64,000 bases of DNA from an uncultured Coprococcus sp. (GTDB lineage: Bacteria; Bacillota; Clostridia; Lachnospirales; Lachnospiraceae): positions 1 through 64,000 of the forward strand of contig CANRQE010000004.1 in NCBI GenBank assembly GCA_947632705.1, given 5' to 3'. Position numbers and translations under genes: made by a program. Of the stretch, positions 51,335 to 60,566 are shown one piece after another (positions within the stretch are counted from its first letter, which is position 1; each line of letters opens with the position of its first letter). The notes under the pieces are model-generated. The model had not been told where the DNA came from. It saw nothing but the letters and a program-made list of their open reading frames with translations, and did no database searches.

Positions 51335-52771
51335 ATGAAAAAAATAGCATATATCGCTTCAGAGTGCGTACCGTTTATTAAGACCGGCGGGCTGGCAGAT
51401 GTTGTAGGTACACTTCCGAAGATATTTGATAAAAATGAATATGATGTGAGGGTAATTATTCCGAATTATCTTTGTATACCGAATAAATACAGAGAAAAGA
51501 TGCAATACCTTACACATTTTTATATGGATATCGGATATAAGAATGAATATGTAGGAATCATGTATATAGAATATGAGGGCGTAAAGGTATACTTCATAGA
51601 CAATGAGTATTATTTTAACGGATTTACCCCGTATGGAGACGTAAAATGGGATATAGAGAAGTTCTGTTATTTTTCAAAGGCGGCGCTTTGTATTCTTCCT
51701 GTCATTGGATTCCAGCCGGATATTGTGCACTGTCATGACTGGCAGGCAGGTTTGGTTCCGGTATATATTAAGACCATTTTTGCAGGAAATCCTTTTTACA
51801 GCGGCATGAAATCTGTTATGACCATACACAATCTTCAGTTTCAGGGAAGATGGGATATTAAGACTGTGCAGGCTTATTCGGGACTCCCGGGCTATGTGTT
51901 TACGCCGGATAAGCTGGAGGTTATGCGCGATGCAAGCATGCTGAAAGGCGGACTGGTTTATGCAGATAAGATTACGACTGTCAGCAATACGTATGCGAGA
52001 GAAATTCAGACCCCGTATTACGGGGAGGGATTAGAAGGACTGTTAAGTGCCAGATGGCAGTCCTTATGGGGAATTGTAAACGGAATCGATTATGAAGTAT
52101 GGAATCCGGATACGGATCCGCAGATTTATCAGAATTATAATGTGGATAATTTCCGCGAGCTGAAGAAAATCAATAAGCTGGAATTGCAAAAGGAGTGCGG
52201 GCTTCCGCAGGATGAGAGCCAGTTTGTGATCGGTATCATTTCCCGTCTGACGGATCAGAAGGGACTGGATCTGGTTGACCGGATTATGAATGATATCTGT
52301 TGTGACGGCGTACAGTTTATTGTGCTGGGAACCGGAGACCACAGATATGAGGATATGTTCCGTTATTATCAGGGGATTCATCCTGCAAAGGTTTCTGCCA
52401 ATATTTATTATTCCGATGAGCGTTCTCATAAGATGTATGCCGGCTGCGATGTGATGTTGGTGCCGTCCAGATTTGAACCTTGCGGACTGACGCAGCTGAT
52501 GGCGCTTCGTTATGGTACGGTGCCGCTTGTCAGAGAAACAGGCGGTCTGAATGATACGGTGGATGCATATAATCAGTTCGAAAATACCGGCACAGGATTT
52601 TCCTTTTCGAACTATGATCCATATGAATTGCTCAATACGATCAATTATGCAAAGGAAATATATTACAATCATAAGGAAGCCTGGTATGGGATTGAAGAAC
52701 GCGGCATGAAGGTAGATTACTCATGGGATAATTCAGCAAATATCTATCGGGATTTGTATGAGTCCCTTTAA
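51335..52771 (+). CDS. glgA: Glycogen synthase (ADP-glucose dependent)
   Basis: A 478-residue GT5 glycosyltransferase that extends alpha-1,4-glucan from ADP-glucose. KTGGLADVVG at 16-25 is the ADP-glucose binding motif, and PSRFEPCGLTQLMALRYGT holds the second conserved glutamate region. Length and the N-terminal start MKKIAYIASECVPF are standard. GGGAGGA precedes the ATG. Other glg genes are not in the window. It has its own promoter and terminator. Confidence 0.95.
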   Translation: MKKIAYIASECVPFIKTGGLADVVGTLPKIFDKNEYDVRVIIPNYLCIPNKYREKMQYLTHFYMDIGYKNEYVGIMYIEYEGVKVYFIDNEYYFNGFTPYGDVKWDIEKFCYFSKAALCILPVIGFQPDIVHCHDWQAGLVPVYIKTIFAGNPFYSGMKSVMTIHNLQFQGRWDIKTVQAYSGLPGYVFTPDKLEVMRDASMLKGGLVYADKITTVSNTYAREIQTPYYGEGLEGLLSARWQSLWGIVNGIDYEVWNPDTDPQIYQNYNVDNFRELKKINKLELQKECGLPQDESQFVIGIISRLTDQKGLDLVDRIMNDICCDGVQFIVLGTGDHRYEDMFRYYQGIHPAKVSANIYYSDERSHKMYAGCDVMLVPSRFEPCGLTQLMALRYGTVPLVRETGGLNDTVDAYNQFENTGTGFSFSNYDPYELLNTINYAKEIYYNHKEAWYGIEERGMKVDYSWDNSANIYRDLYESL

Positions 52772-52792
52772 ATAAAGGCTGCAGAACATAAC

Positions 52793-52831
52793 AAAGGGCA
52801 GGAGATGTATCGTGCATTTTCTGCCCTTTTT
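52793..52831 (+). terminator. Terminator after glgA
   Basis: Stem AAAGGGCAG / CTGCCCTTT with a 19-base loop, then TTC and A-rich sequence. The rqcH ribosome binding site follows closely, so some read-through probably feeds rqcH. Confidence 0.7.
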
Positions 52832-52850
52832 CAAAAAAGGAGAGAAATCT

Positions 52851-54593
52851 ATGGCATTTGACGGAATTGTAATTTCCGATATTGTTTCAGAGCTTCGGCA
52901 TACGATCTTAGGAGGCAGGATTTACAAAATATATCAGCCGGAACAGGATGAATTGAATATCGTTATAAAAAGTCAAAAAGAAAACTATCGGTTACTGCTT
53001 TCTGCAGATGCCAGCCTGCCTCTTGTTTATCTGATGTCCCATACAAAGGAAAATCCAATGGCAGCACCGAATTTCTGCATGCTGCTCAGAAAATATATCG
53101 GTAACGGACGGTTGATCGATATCAGACAGCCGGGATTTGAAAGAATTGTGGAATTTACCATTGAACATCTGGATGAAATGGGCGATCTGTGCAGAAAAAA
53201 ACTGATAATTGAAATTATGGGAAAACACAGCAACATTATCTTTACCGACGATGCCGGCATGATCATTGACAGTATCAAGCACATATCGCATTTTGTCAGT
53301 TCTGTCCGGGAGGTCCTGCCGGGCAGGAGGTATGTGTATCCACCGTCAGGGGATAAGAAAAATCCGCTCCTTCTTGATGCTTCTATGTTTGCGGAAGCAA
53401 TCTGTAAACCGCTCCCGCTTGCAAGAGCGGTCTATGGGTCCATCACGGGATTCAGTCCGTTGATGGCGAATGAATTGGCCTATCGGGCCGGCATGGATGC
53501 CGGTCTGCCGGCGAATGCGCTGACTGCGGTACAGCTTGACTGCCTGTACGGTGCCTTTGATAAGATGATGCAGGATATCCGTGGGGAAATATACTGTCCG
53601 CAGATTGTATTTCAGGGAAATATTCCGATTGAATTTTCATCCGTTCCCCTGACGATGTATCAGGACATGACGATTGAGAAGCGGCAGACAATTTCCGCCG
53701 TATTGGAAGAGTATTATTATAAAAAAAGCCTCATAACCAGAATCCGGCAAAAATCGTCTGACTTACGGAAGATTGTCTCTACAGCCATAGAGCGGACGGC
53801 CAAAAAATATGATCTGCAGAAAAAACAGCTGCAGGATACAGAATCCAGGGAACAGTACCGCATATATGGTGAATTGATCAATACCTATGGATATGATGTC
53901 AGACAGGGAGCCGACAGCTTTTGTGCATGGAATTATTATACCAATGCAGAAACGGAAATCCCGCTTGAACCATCCATACCGGTCATGGAAAATGCAAAAA
54001 GATATTTTGCAAAGTATAACAAATTAAAAAGAACGTATGAAGCGTTGTCTAAGCTTACGGTAGAAACGGAAGAAGAGCTGGAATACCTGCAGTCTGTATC
54101 TGTTTTTCTGGATATGACTACAGATGAGGAAACACTGGCACAGGTAAAAGAAGAGCTGATAAAGAGCGGCTATATCAAAAGCCGGCTTCACGGACAGAAT
54201 ACGAAAAAAACAGCAAAGAGCAAACCGCTGCATTATATTTCTTCCGATGGATTCCATATGTATGTAGGAAAGAATAATCTGCAAAACGATGAGTTGACCT
54301 TTCAATTCGCCAACGGAGGAGATATGTGGTTCCATGCAAAAAAAATGCCCGGCTCCCATGTGATCGTCAGGTTAAATGGGGCGGAAGAGCTTCCTGACAC
54401 AACCTATGAGGAGGCGGCCAGACTTGCAGCCTACTATTCTTCCGGACGGACCAGCCCAAAGGTAGAGATTGATTATACAGAAAGAAAGAATCTGAAAAAA
54501 CCGCCGGCTGCCAGACCGGGATTTGTCATCTATCATACAAATTATTCGATGATAGTGAGACCGGAGATCGACGGTATCTTAAAGCAGCCGTAA
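52851..54593 (+). CDS. rqcH: Ribosome quality control factor RqcH (NFACT family)
   Basis: A 580-residue homologue of eukaryotic Rqc2 that binds stalled 50S subunits and adds C-terminal alanine tails. Older annotations call it a fibronectin-binding protein (FbpA). The NFACT-N domain (FDGIVISDIVSELRHTILGG) is followed by helix-hairpin-helix and coiled-coil regions (about 285-430) and the NFACT-R domain (GFHMYVGKNNLQNDELTF, DMWFHAKKMPGSHVI). I chose the ATG at 52851 behind AAGGAGAG; an upstream in-frame ATG lies in the glgA terminator. Confidence 0.93.
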   Translation: MAFDGIVISDIVSELRHTILGGRIYKIYQPEQDELNIVIKSQKENYRLLLSADASLPLVYLMSHTKENPMAAPNFCMLLRKYIGNGRLIDIRQPGFERIVEFTIEHLDEMGDLCRKKLIIEIMGKHSNIIFTDDAGMIIDSIKHISHFVSSVREVLPGRRYVYPPSGDKKNPLLLDASMFAEAICKPLPLARAVYGSITGFSPLMANELAYRAGMDAGLPANALTAVQLDCLYGAFDKMMQDIRGEIYCPQIVFQGNIPIEFSSVPLTMYQDMTIEKRQTISAVLEEYYYKKSLITRIRQKSSDLRKIVSTAIERTAKKYDLQKKQLQDTESREQYRIYGELINTYGYDVRQGADSFCAWNYYTNAETEIPLEPSIPVMENAKRYFAKYNKLKRTYEALSKLTVETEEELEYLQSVSVFLDMTTDEETLAQVKEELIKSGYIKSRLHGQNTKKTAKSKPLHYISSDGFHMYVGKNNLQNDELTFQFANGGDMWFHAKKMPGSHVIVRLNGAEELPDTTYEEAARLAAYYSSGRTSPKVEIDYTERKNLKKPPAARPGFVIYHTNYSMIVRPEIDGILKQP

Positions 54594-54637
54594 TAAAACG
54601 GGAAAGTGCAGGCAGACACAGGTTGGGAATAAAATGT

Positions 54638-54666
54638 TTGATTTTTGTTCCTGATTGAAGTATAAT
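54638..54666 (+). promoter_or_regulatory. Promoter for yicC-gmk-rpoZ
   Basis: TTGATT (54638-54643), 17 bases, consensus TATAAT (54661-54666), 31 bases before the yicC ATG. Confidence 0.8.
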
Positions 54667-54696
54667 ATAGTATCTGTTGATTGTGAGGAGAGACAT

Positions 54697-55575
54697 ATGA
54701 TTAAGAGTATGACGGGCTTTGGTCGAAGTGAGATCAGTACCGGGGAACGCAGAATTGTTGTAGAGATAAAATCGGTCAATCACAGATTTTGTGACGTTAA
54801 TATTAAGATGCCGAAAAAGCTCAGCTTTTTTGAAACGGCAATCCGCACATATCTGAAGAAATATATTGAGCGTGGAAAGGTTGATGTATTTATCACATAT
54901 GAGGATTATACCGAGAATAAGGTTTCGGTTAAATATAACAAAGAGCTTGCGGCGGAGTACATGAAATATTTTGACGAAATGGCACACGATTTCGAATTGG
55001 AAAATGTTTTGCACCCTTCCGTTTTGGGTGGTTTTCCTGATGTGCTGACGTTGGAGGAACAGACTGTTGATGAAGAGGAGCTATGGAATCTGCTCCGGCA
55101 GGCGATAGATGAGGCGGCGGAGAAATTTGTCCGTTCCCGTATGGACGAGGGCGAAAATCTGAAAAATAATCTGACGGAAAAACTGCGGCATATGATTACC
55201 ATTGTCGATTATATTGAAGAGATAGCGCCGCAGCTGGTCACGGAATACAGGCAGAAGCTTTTGGATAAAGTTGCAGAACTGCTTGGAAATACAGCCATAG
55301 ATGAAAACAGGATTGCAACAGAGGTTGTGATTTATGCGGATAAGATCTGTGTGGATGAAGAGACTGTCCGGTTAAAGAGTCATATTGAGAGTACCCTGAA
55401 GATACTGGAGGATGGCGGAAGCGTCGGAAGAAAACTGGACTTTATTGCACAGGAGATGAACAGGGAGGCCAATACTATTTTATCCAAAGCAAATTCTCTG
55501 GATGTATCCAACAGAGCCATTGAATTGAAGACAGATATCGAAAAGGTGAGAGAACAGATTCAGAATTTGGAGTAA
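54697..55575 (+). CDS. yicC: YicC family endoribonuclease
   Basis: A 292-residue protein. IKSMTGFGRSE at the start and the C-terminal DUF1732 domain (EGGSVGRKLDFIAQEMNREANTI-like, here DGGSVGRKLDF) are diagnostic. E. coli YicC has been reported to cleave RNA and promote sRNA decay. The ATG at 54697 follows GAGGAG, and an upstream ATG at 54655 would begin before the promoter. gmk follows directly; in many Firmicutes a remA gene lies between them, and it is missing here. Confidence 0.92.
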   Translation: MIKSMTGFGRSEISTGERRIVVEIKSVNHRFCDVNIKMPKKLSFFETAIRTYLKKYIERGKVDVFITYEDYTENKVSVKYNKELAAEYMKYFDEMAHDFELENVLHPSVLGGFPDVLTLEEQTVDEEELWNLLRQAIDEAAEKFVRSRMDEGENLKNNLTEKLRHMITIVDYIEEIAPQLVTEYRQKLLDKVAELLGNTAIDENRIATEVVIYADKICVDEETVRLKSHIESTLKILEDGGSVGRKLDFIAQEMNREANTILSKANSLDVSNRAIELKTDIEKVREQIQNLE

Positions 55576-55580
55576 TGCGT

Positions 55581-56201
55581 ATGATTAACAAAGGATCATT
55601 AATTGTAATTTCAGGCTTTTCAGGTGTTGGAAAGGGAACCGTTGTCAAACGGCTTGTTGCAGATTATGGATATGATCTGTCCGTCTCGGCGACCACCAGA
55701 CCGCCGCGGGATGGGGAAGTACACGGCAGAGAGTATTTCTTTATGGACAGAGGAGAATTTGAAAATCTGATTGATTATGGCGGCTTTATAGAATGGACAC
55801 AATATGTGGAGAATTATTACGGGACGCCAAAGAAATATGTGGAAGAAAGTCTGGGCCGGGGAAAAAATATTATACTGGAAATAGAAGTGATGGGGGCAAT
55901 GAAGATTAAGGAGCAGTATCCGGAGGCGTTATTGATTTTTATTGCAGCGCCGAGTATCAAAAGCCTGCGCGAACGTCTGGCCGGACGCGGAACAGAAAAT
56001 GATGCGGCAATCCGGAAACGTCTGAAGAAAGCAACGGAAGAGGCGGCTGATATGGAGCAGTATGATTATGTTGTTATTAATGACGATCTGGAGGAGTGTA
56101 TTGCAACCGTTCATGCGATCATCCAGAGCTATGCCTGCAGAAAGGCAAATAACATGGATTTTATTCAAAGCATAAAAAATGAATTAAAAGAGACATTGTA
56201 G
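55581..56201 (+). CDS. gmk: Guanylate kinase
   Basis: A 206-residue kinase that converts GMP to GDP. The P-loop is SGFSGVGKGTV (11-21); SATTRPPRDGEVHGREYFF and IEWTQYVENYYGTPK bind GMP, and RLAGRGTENDAAIRKRL forms the lid. I chose the ATG at 55581 with GGAG eight bases upstream; an ATG at 55575 overlapping the yicC stop is too close. Operon with rpoZ downstream. Confidence 0.95.
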   Translation: MINKGSLIVISGFSGVGKGTVVKRLVADYGYDLSVSATTRPPRDGEVHGREYFFMDRGEFENLIDYGGFIEWTQYVENYYGTPKKYVEESLGRGKNIILEIEVMGAMKIKEQYPEALLIFIAAPSIKSLRERLAGRGTENDAAIRKRLKKATEEAADMEQYDYVVINDDLEECIATVHAIIQSYACRKANNMDFIQSIKNELKETL

Positions 56202-56230
56202 ATAGTATATGAAGAAAGGGGACATTATTT

Positions 56231-56476
56231 ATGTTACATCCATCATACACAGACCTGATGGCAGTTGTGAATTCTGATGTAGAGCCGGGAGAACATCCTG
56301 TTGTACAAAGCAGATATTCGATTGTTCTGGCAACGGCAAAACGGGCAAGGGAGATTATCAGCGGACAGGATGCGCTGATTGATTCCTCCAGCAACAAACC
56401 GTTATCCATTGCAGTTGAAGAATTGTATAACGGCAAAGTAAAAATTGTCGGTGACGAAGAGACAGAACAGGATTGA
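56231..56476 (+). CDS. rpoZ: DNA-directed RNA polymerase omega subunit
   Basis: An 81-residue subunit that stabilises the beta-prime subunit. The core VVQSRYSIVLATAKRAREI and KPLSIAVEELYNGKV match the family. GAAAGGGG precedes the ATG. Two GC-rich hairpins follow before murE. Confidence 0.93.
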   Translation: MLHPSYTDLMAVVNSDVEPGEHPVVQSRYSIVLATAKRAREIISGQDALIDSSSNKPLSIAVEELYNGKVKIVGDEETEQD

Positions 56477-56519
56477 GGAAAGCTGCCACCGGCAGGTTTT
56501 CTTGCATACTCTGGGATAC

Positions 56520-56557
56520 AGAGGTTGTTGCAGCATGCGCAGCAGCCTCTTGTTTTT
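56520..56557 (+). terminator. Terminator after rpoZ
   Basis: Stem GAGGTTGTTGC (56521-56531) / GCAGCAGCCTC (56539-56549) with two G-T pairs, then TTGTTTTT. A smaller hairpin, CTGCC-ACC-GGCAG (56483-56495), precedes it. Confidence 0.65.
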
Positions 56558-56583
56558 ACTTATAAAAAGAACAGGAGAGGGAT

Positions 56584-58083
56584 ATGAAAGCAGAAGAATT
56601 GTTTGAAGGCCTTGTCTATGAGGTCATATGCGGAAATCAAGAAATCGAGATTGAACATATATATCATGATTCCAGAAAGGTTACACCTAATAGCCTGTTT
56701 TTCTGTATCAGTGGTGTTCATTCCGACGGCCATTCCTATATTGCAGATGTCATAAAAAAAGGAGCTTCCTGCATTGTTGTGGAAAAAGATGTGGCCCCCG
56801 TCGAGAATGTATTGATCATAAAAACGCCGGATACAAAAGCTGCAATGGGAGTAATCAGCAGTCATTTTTATGGAGATCCGTCCAAACAGCTGACCGTGAT
56901 CGGTATTACCGGAACGAAAGGAAAGACCACTACGACATACATGATCAGGGAAATGCTGATGGCGGCCGGGCATAAAACCGGTCTGATCGGAACAATAGAA
57001 ATTATGGATGGAAAAACGGTTACGCCGGCGAACCATACTACGCCGGAATCCATTGTGATTCACGAAAAGCTTCGTGACATGGTGGACAACGGACTGGACA
57101 GTGTGGTAATGGAGGTGTCTTCCCAGGGACTGATGCTTTCCAGAGTTGCGGGAGTGGAATTCGATTATGCAATATTTTCCAACCTTTCCAGAGATCATAT
57201 CGGACCGAATGAGCATAGTTCCTTTGAAGAATATGCAATGTGGAAAAGCCGTTTGTTTACGATGTGCAAGGTCGGAATTTTTAACGGGGATGATCCGCAT
57301 GTGGATATTATGACCCAATCCGCAACCTGTAAGATTATCAGATATGGAATGAACGGCGACTATGAGTACCGGGCGGGAGCCCATCAATTATACAGCAGAA
57401 ACGGGCATCTGGGGATTGAATATGAGTTGTCCGGTATTAAAAATGGAAAAATACAGGTTAATCTGCCGGGTAATTTCAGTATTTACAATTCACTTGCCGC
57501 CATTGCTGTTGCAAATGAAATGCATGTGCCGTTTGATAAGATAAAAGAGATTCTGACAAAAATCAGGGTAAAGGGCAGAGTGGAACTGGTTCCGATATCC
57601 GATCAGTTTACGGTTGTGATTGATTATGCACATAACGCCATGAGCCTTGAGAGTATTCTGGAAACAATGAAAGAGTATCATCCGAAACGTCTGATATGTC
57701 TGTTCGGCTGCGGCGGGAACCGGTCTAAGGACAGACGGTATGAAATGGGAGAAGTGTCCGGCAATCTGGCGGATCTGACGATCATTACTTCCGATAATCC
57801 CCGGTTTGAAGAACCGCTTGCCATTATGAACGACATTAAACTTGGAATGCAAAAAACCAAGGGAAAATATATTGAGATTGAAAACCGGAAAGAAGCCATC
57901 CGCTATGCCATTATGCATGCAGAAAAAGGAGATGTCATTGTTCTTGCAGGGAAAGGACATGAGGATTATCAGGAAATACAGGGGAAAAAGTACCATATGG
58001 ATGAAAGAGACCTGATCAGAGAAATTTTGGAGGAAGAAGATGTCAAAAAAATATGCGGATATAATAATCGATATTTCGCATGA
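56584..58083 (+). CDS. murE: UDP-MurNAc-tripeptide synthetase MurE (meso-DAP type)
   Basis: A 499-residue Mur ligase that adds the third amino acid to the peptidoglycan stem. The ATP loop is GTKGKTT (110-116). DNPR at 404-407 is the motif of meso-diaminopimelate-adding enzymes, whereas lysine-adding ones differ, so the wall should contain meso-DAP. The gene lies apart from other mur genes, and its last 44 bases overlap the start of priA in another frame. AGGAGAGGG precedes the ATG. Confidence 0.94.
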   Translation: MKAEELFEGLVYEVICGNQEIEIEHIYHDSRKVTPNSLFFCISGVHSDGHSYIADVIKKGASCIVVEKDVAPVENVLIIKTPDTKAAMGVISSHFYGDPSKQLTVIGITGTKGKTTTTYMIREMLMAAGHKTGLIGTIEIMDGKTVTPANHTTPESIVIHEKLRDMVDNGLDSVVMEVSSQGLMLSRVAGVEFDYAIFSNLSRDHIGPNEHSSFEEYAMWKSRLFTMCKVGIFNGDDPHVDIMTQSATCKIIRYGMNGDYEYRAGAHQLYSRNGHLGIEYELSGIKNGKIQVNLPGNFSIYNSLAAIAVANEMHVPFDKIKEILTKIRVKGRVELVPISDQFTVVIDYAHNAMSLESILETMKEYHPKRLICLFGCGGNRSKDRRYEMGEVSGNLADLTIITSDNPRFEEPLAIMNDIKLGMQKTKGKYIEIENRKEAIRYAIMHAEKGDVIVLAGKGHEDYQEIQGKKYHMDERDLIREILEEEDVKKICGYNNRYFA

Positions 58084-60070
58084 GGCAATCGACCGATCTT
58101 TTCAATATGAGATTCCGAAGGCCTTGGAGGAACAGGTACAGATCGGAACCCAGGTTGTCATTCCTTTTGGAAAGGGGAACCATCCAAGAAAAGGATATGT
58201 GACGGGAATTTCGGAACAGCCCGCATATGATGAACATAGAATCAAACAGATTACAGAGGTGGTAAAACGGTCTGTTGCCGCACCGAATAAACTGATTGCG
58301 CTTGCGGCATGGATCAGGGAGACATACGGCTCCACCATGATCCAGGCGTTAAAGACCGTGCTGCCTGTAAAAAAGACGGTAAAGGCTTCCGCTTATACCG
58401 CTTCGGCTTTACTGGATGATACATCCATGAACGGGAAACCGGAGATTGTGCTGAATCCTGCGCAGCAGAGTATTGTTGACCGGTTTGCATCAGATCTGGA
58501 ATCAGACCGGCATCATACATATCTGTTGCACGGAGTGACTGGAAGCGGAAAAACGGAAATATACGTCAGGGCAATAGAAAAGGTCGTTGCAAAGCACAAA
58601 CAGGCCATTGTTTTGATTCCGGAAATTGCACTTACCTATCAGACAGTCAGATATTTCAGAGCTTATTTTCATGACAGAGTGACAGTCATAAATTCCAGAC
58701 TCAGTGCAGGCGAAAAATATGATCAGTTTATGAAAGCAAAAAAAGGAGAGGTGGATGTGGTGATTGGCCCCAGATCTGCGCTGTTTGCCCCATTTGAGCA
58801 TCTGGGACTGATTATTATAGATGAAGAGCATGAGAACAGCTATAAGAGTGAATATCCGCCCAGATATCATGCCAGGGAAACCGCAATCAAACGTGCGCAA
58901 CTGGAAGGGGCGAGTGTGATCTTAGGGTCAGCCACTCCGTCTGTAGAGAGTTATCAGAAGGCAATGAACGGAGAATATGTTCTGTGGACCTTACCGGAAC
59001 GGGCTTCCGGCGGTGCCCTGGCAGAAACCTCCGTGGTAGATTTACGGGAAGAGCTGCGGCGCGGGAACCGTTCCGTAATCAGCAGCGAACTGGCTTCTGA
59101 CATACGGGACAGACTGGATAAAAAACAGCAGATCATGTTATTTATCAATAAAAGAGGTTACAATAGTTTTATATCATGCAGAAACTGCGGAGAAGCTCTG
59201 AAGTGTCCGCATTGTGATGTTTCACTGACAAAGCATCAGGGAAACCGGCTGCTGTGCCACTACTGTGGATACAGTATGATCCAGCCGGATATATGTCCCT
59301 CCTGTAAATCCAGACTGATCGGAGGTTATGGGACGGGGACCCAGAAGGTAGAGGAGGAGATTCACCGCCTGTTTCCGGATGCTGCAACTATCAGAATGGA
59401 TAAAGATACAACCTCTGTAAAAAATGCCCATGAGAGATTGCTGGAGCAGTTTGAGAACCGGGAAGCTGACATTCTGATCGGAACCCAGATGATTGTGAAA
59501 GGACATGATTTTTCCAATGTGACCCTGGTCGGGATTCTGCTTGCAGATCTGACCCTGTTCCATAATGATTACAGAGCAGGGGAGCGTACCTTTGATCTTC
59601 TTGCACAGGCGGCTGGCCGGGCCGGAAGAGGCCGCATACCCGGAAAAGTGGTGATACAGAGTTACCAGCCGGAGCATTATGCGATAGTGAGTGCAGCAAA
59701 ACAGGATTACAGAATGTTTTATGAGTCGGAATACGCTTACAGGCAAATGATGAAATATCCCCCTGTCTGGAATATGATGGTGATATTGCTGACATCAAAA
59801 GAAGAACTCCTGCTGGATGCAGAGGCAGGCCTGTTGGCGGATAAGCTGAAGCTGATATTTGCAGAAGACGGACAGATGCAGATGATCGGTCCGTCGGTTC
59901 CTGTAATTGCAAAAATAAAAGATATCTATCGCAGGGTTGTATATGTAAAACATAACCGATATAATAAGCTGGTGGAAATCAAAGATTATACCGAAGTCTA
60001 TATTGAACAGCAGAAGCTGGATGAGCAGATCAATGTCATATTTGATTTTAATCCAATGAATATATATTAA
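58040..60070 (+). CDS. priA: Primosomal protein N' (replication restart helicase PriA)
   Basis: A 676-residue superfamily 2 helicase that reloads the replisome at collapsed forks. The N-terminal 3'-DNA-binding domain is followed by Walker A GVTGSGKTE (about 165), IIIDEEHE, and the zinc-binding insertion with paired cysteines (CRNCGEALKCPHC through CPSCKSR, about 379-435). It is somewhat shorter than the E. coli (732) and B. subtilis (805) proteins. The start at 58040 follows GGAGGAAGAAG inside murE. The order priA-def-fmt-rsmB-rlmN is conserved in Firmicutes. Confidence 0.95.
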   Translation: MSKKYADIIIDISHEAIDRSFQYEIPKALEEQVQIGTQVVIPFGKGNHPRKGYVTGISEQPAYDEHRIKQITEVVKRSVAAPNKLIALAAWIRETYGSTMIQALKTVLPVKKTVKASAYTASALLDDTSMNGKPEIVLNPAQQSIVDRFASDLESDRHHTYLLHGVTGSGKTEIYVRAIEKVVAKHKQAIVLIPEIALTYQTVRYFRAYFHDRVTVINSRLSAGEKYDQFMKAKKGEVDVVIGPRSALFAPFEHLGLIIIDEEHENSYKSEYPPRYHARETAIKRAQLEGASVILGSATPSVESYQKAMNGEYVLWTLPERASGGALAETSVVDLREELRRGNRSVISSELASDIRDRLDKKQQIMLFINKRGYNSFISCRNCGEALKCPHCDVSLTKHQGNRLLCHYCGYSMIQPDICPSCKSRLIGGYGTGTQKVEEEIHRLFPDAATIRMDKDTTSVKNAHERLLEQFENREADILIGTQMIVKGHDFSNVTLVGILLADLTLFHNDYRAGERTFDLLAQAAGRAGRGRIPGKVVIQSYQPEHYAIVSAAKQDYRMFYESEYAYRQMMKYPPVWNMMVILLTSKEELLLDAEAGLLADKLKLIFAEDGQMQMIGPSVPVIAKIKDIYRRVVYVKHNRYNKLVEIKDYTEVYIEQQKLDEQINVIFDFNPMNIY

Positions 60071-60080
60071 GGAGAGAAAG

Positions 60081-60542
60081 ATGGCAACAAGAAATATACG
60101 AATAGATGGTGACAGTATTTTAAGAAAGGTTTGTAAACCTGTCAAGGAGATGAATTTCAGAACCTCCGTTTTGATCGACGATATGTTTGATACCATGCAT
60201 GCGGCAAACGGCGTGGGACTGGCGGCTCCCCAGGTAGGTATCCTGAAGAGGATTGTCGTCATTGACGTGGGAGACGGAACCCCATTAACTCTGATCAATC
60301 CCGAGATTACAGAGGAAGAAGGGGAACAGCTTGGAAGTGAAGGGTGTCTGAGCCTGCCGGGTCTGAGCGGGAATGTCAAAAGACCAATGCGTGTGGTATG
60401 CAAAGCACTTGACAGAGAAATGAGGGAGATTACCGTAGAAGGAGAAGGCCTGCTCGCAAGAGCAATCTGTCATGAGCTTGACCATCTGGACGGAATTTTA
60501 TATAAGGACAGGGCAGAAGACGGTTTATATGAGACAGAGTAG
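60081..60542 (+). CDS. def: Peptide deformylase
   Basis: A 153-residue metalloprotease that removes the formyl group from nascent proteins. Motif 1 is GVGLAAPQ (44-51), motif 2 is EGCLSLPG with metal-binding Cys89, and motif 3 is HELDHLDG with His131, Glu132 and His135. AAGGAGAGAAAG precedes the ATG. It lies upstream of fmt, which adds the formyl group that Def later removes. Confidence 0.97.
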   Translation: MATRNIRIDGDSILRKVCKPVKEMNFRTSVLIDDMFDTMHAANGVGLAAPQVGILKRIVVIDVGDGTPLTLINPEITEEEGEQLGSEGCLSLPGLSGNVKRPMRVVCKALDREMREITVEGEGLLARAICHELDHLDGILYKDRAEDGLYETE

Positions 60543-60566
60543 GAATCAGCTGCCAAAGGAGAAAAG

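Noticed and set aside
56560..57387. Long open frame on the minus strand opposite murE
   Set aside because: It is antisense to a clear murE, its translation is rich in His, Cys and Phe with no domain pattern, and it has no ribosome binding site.
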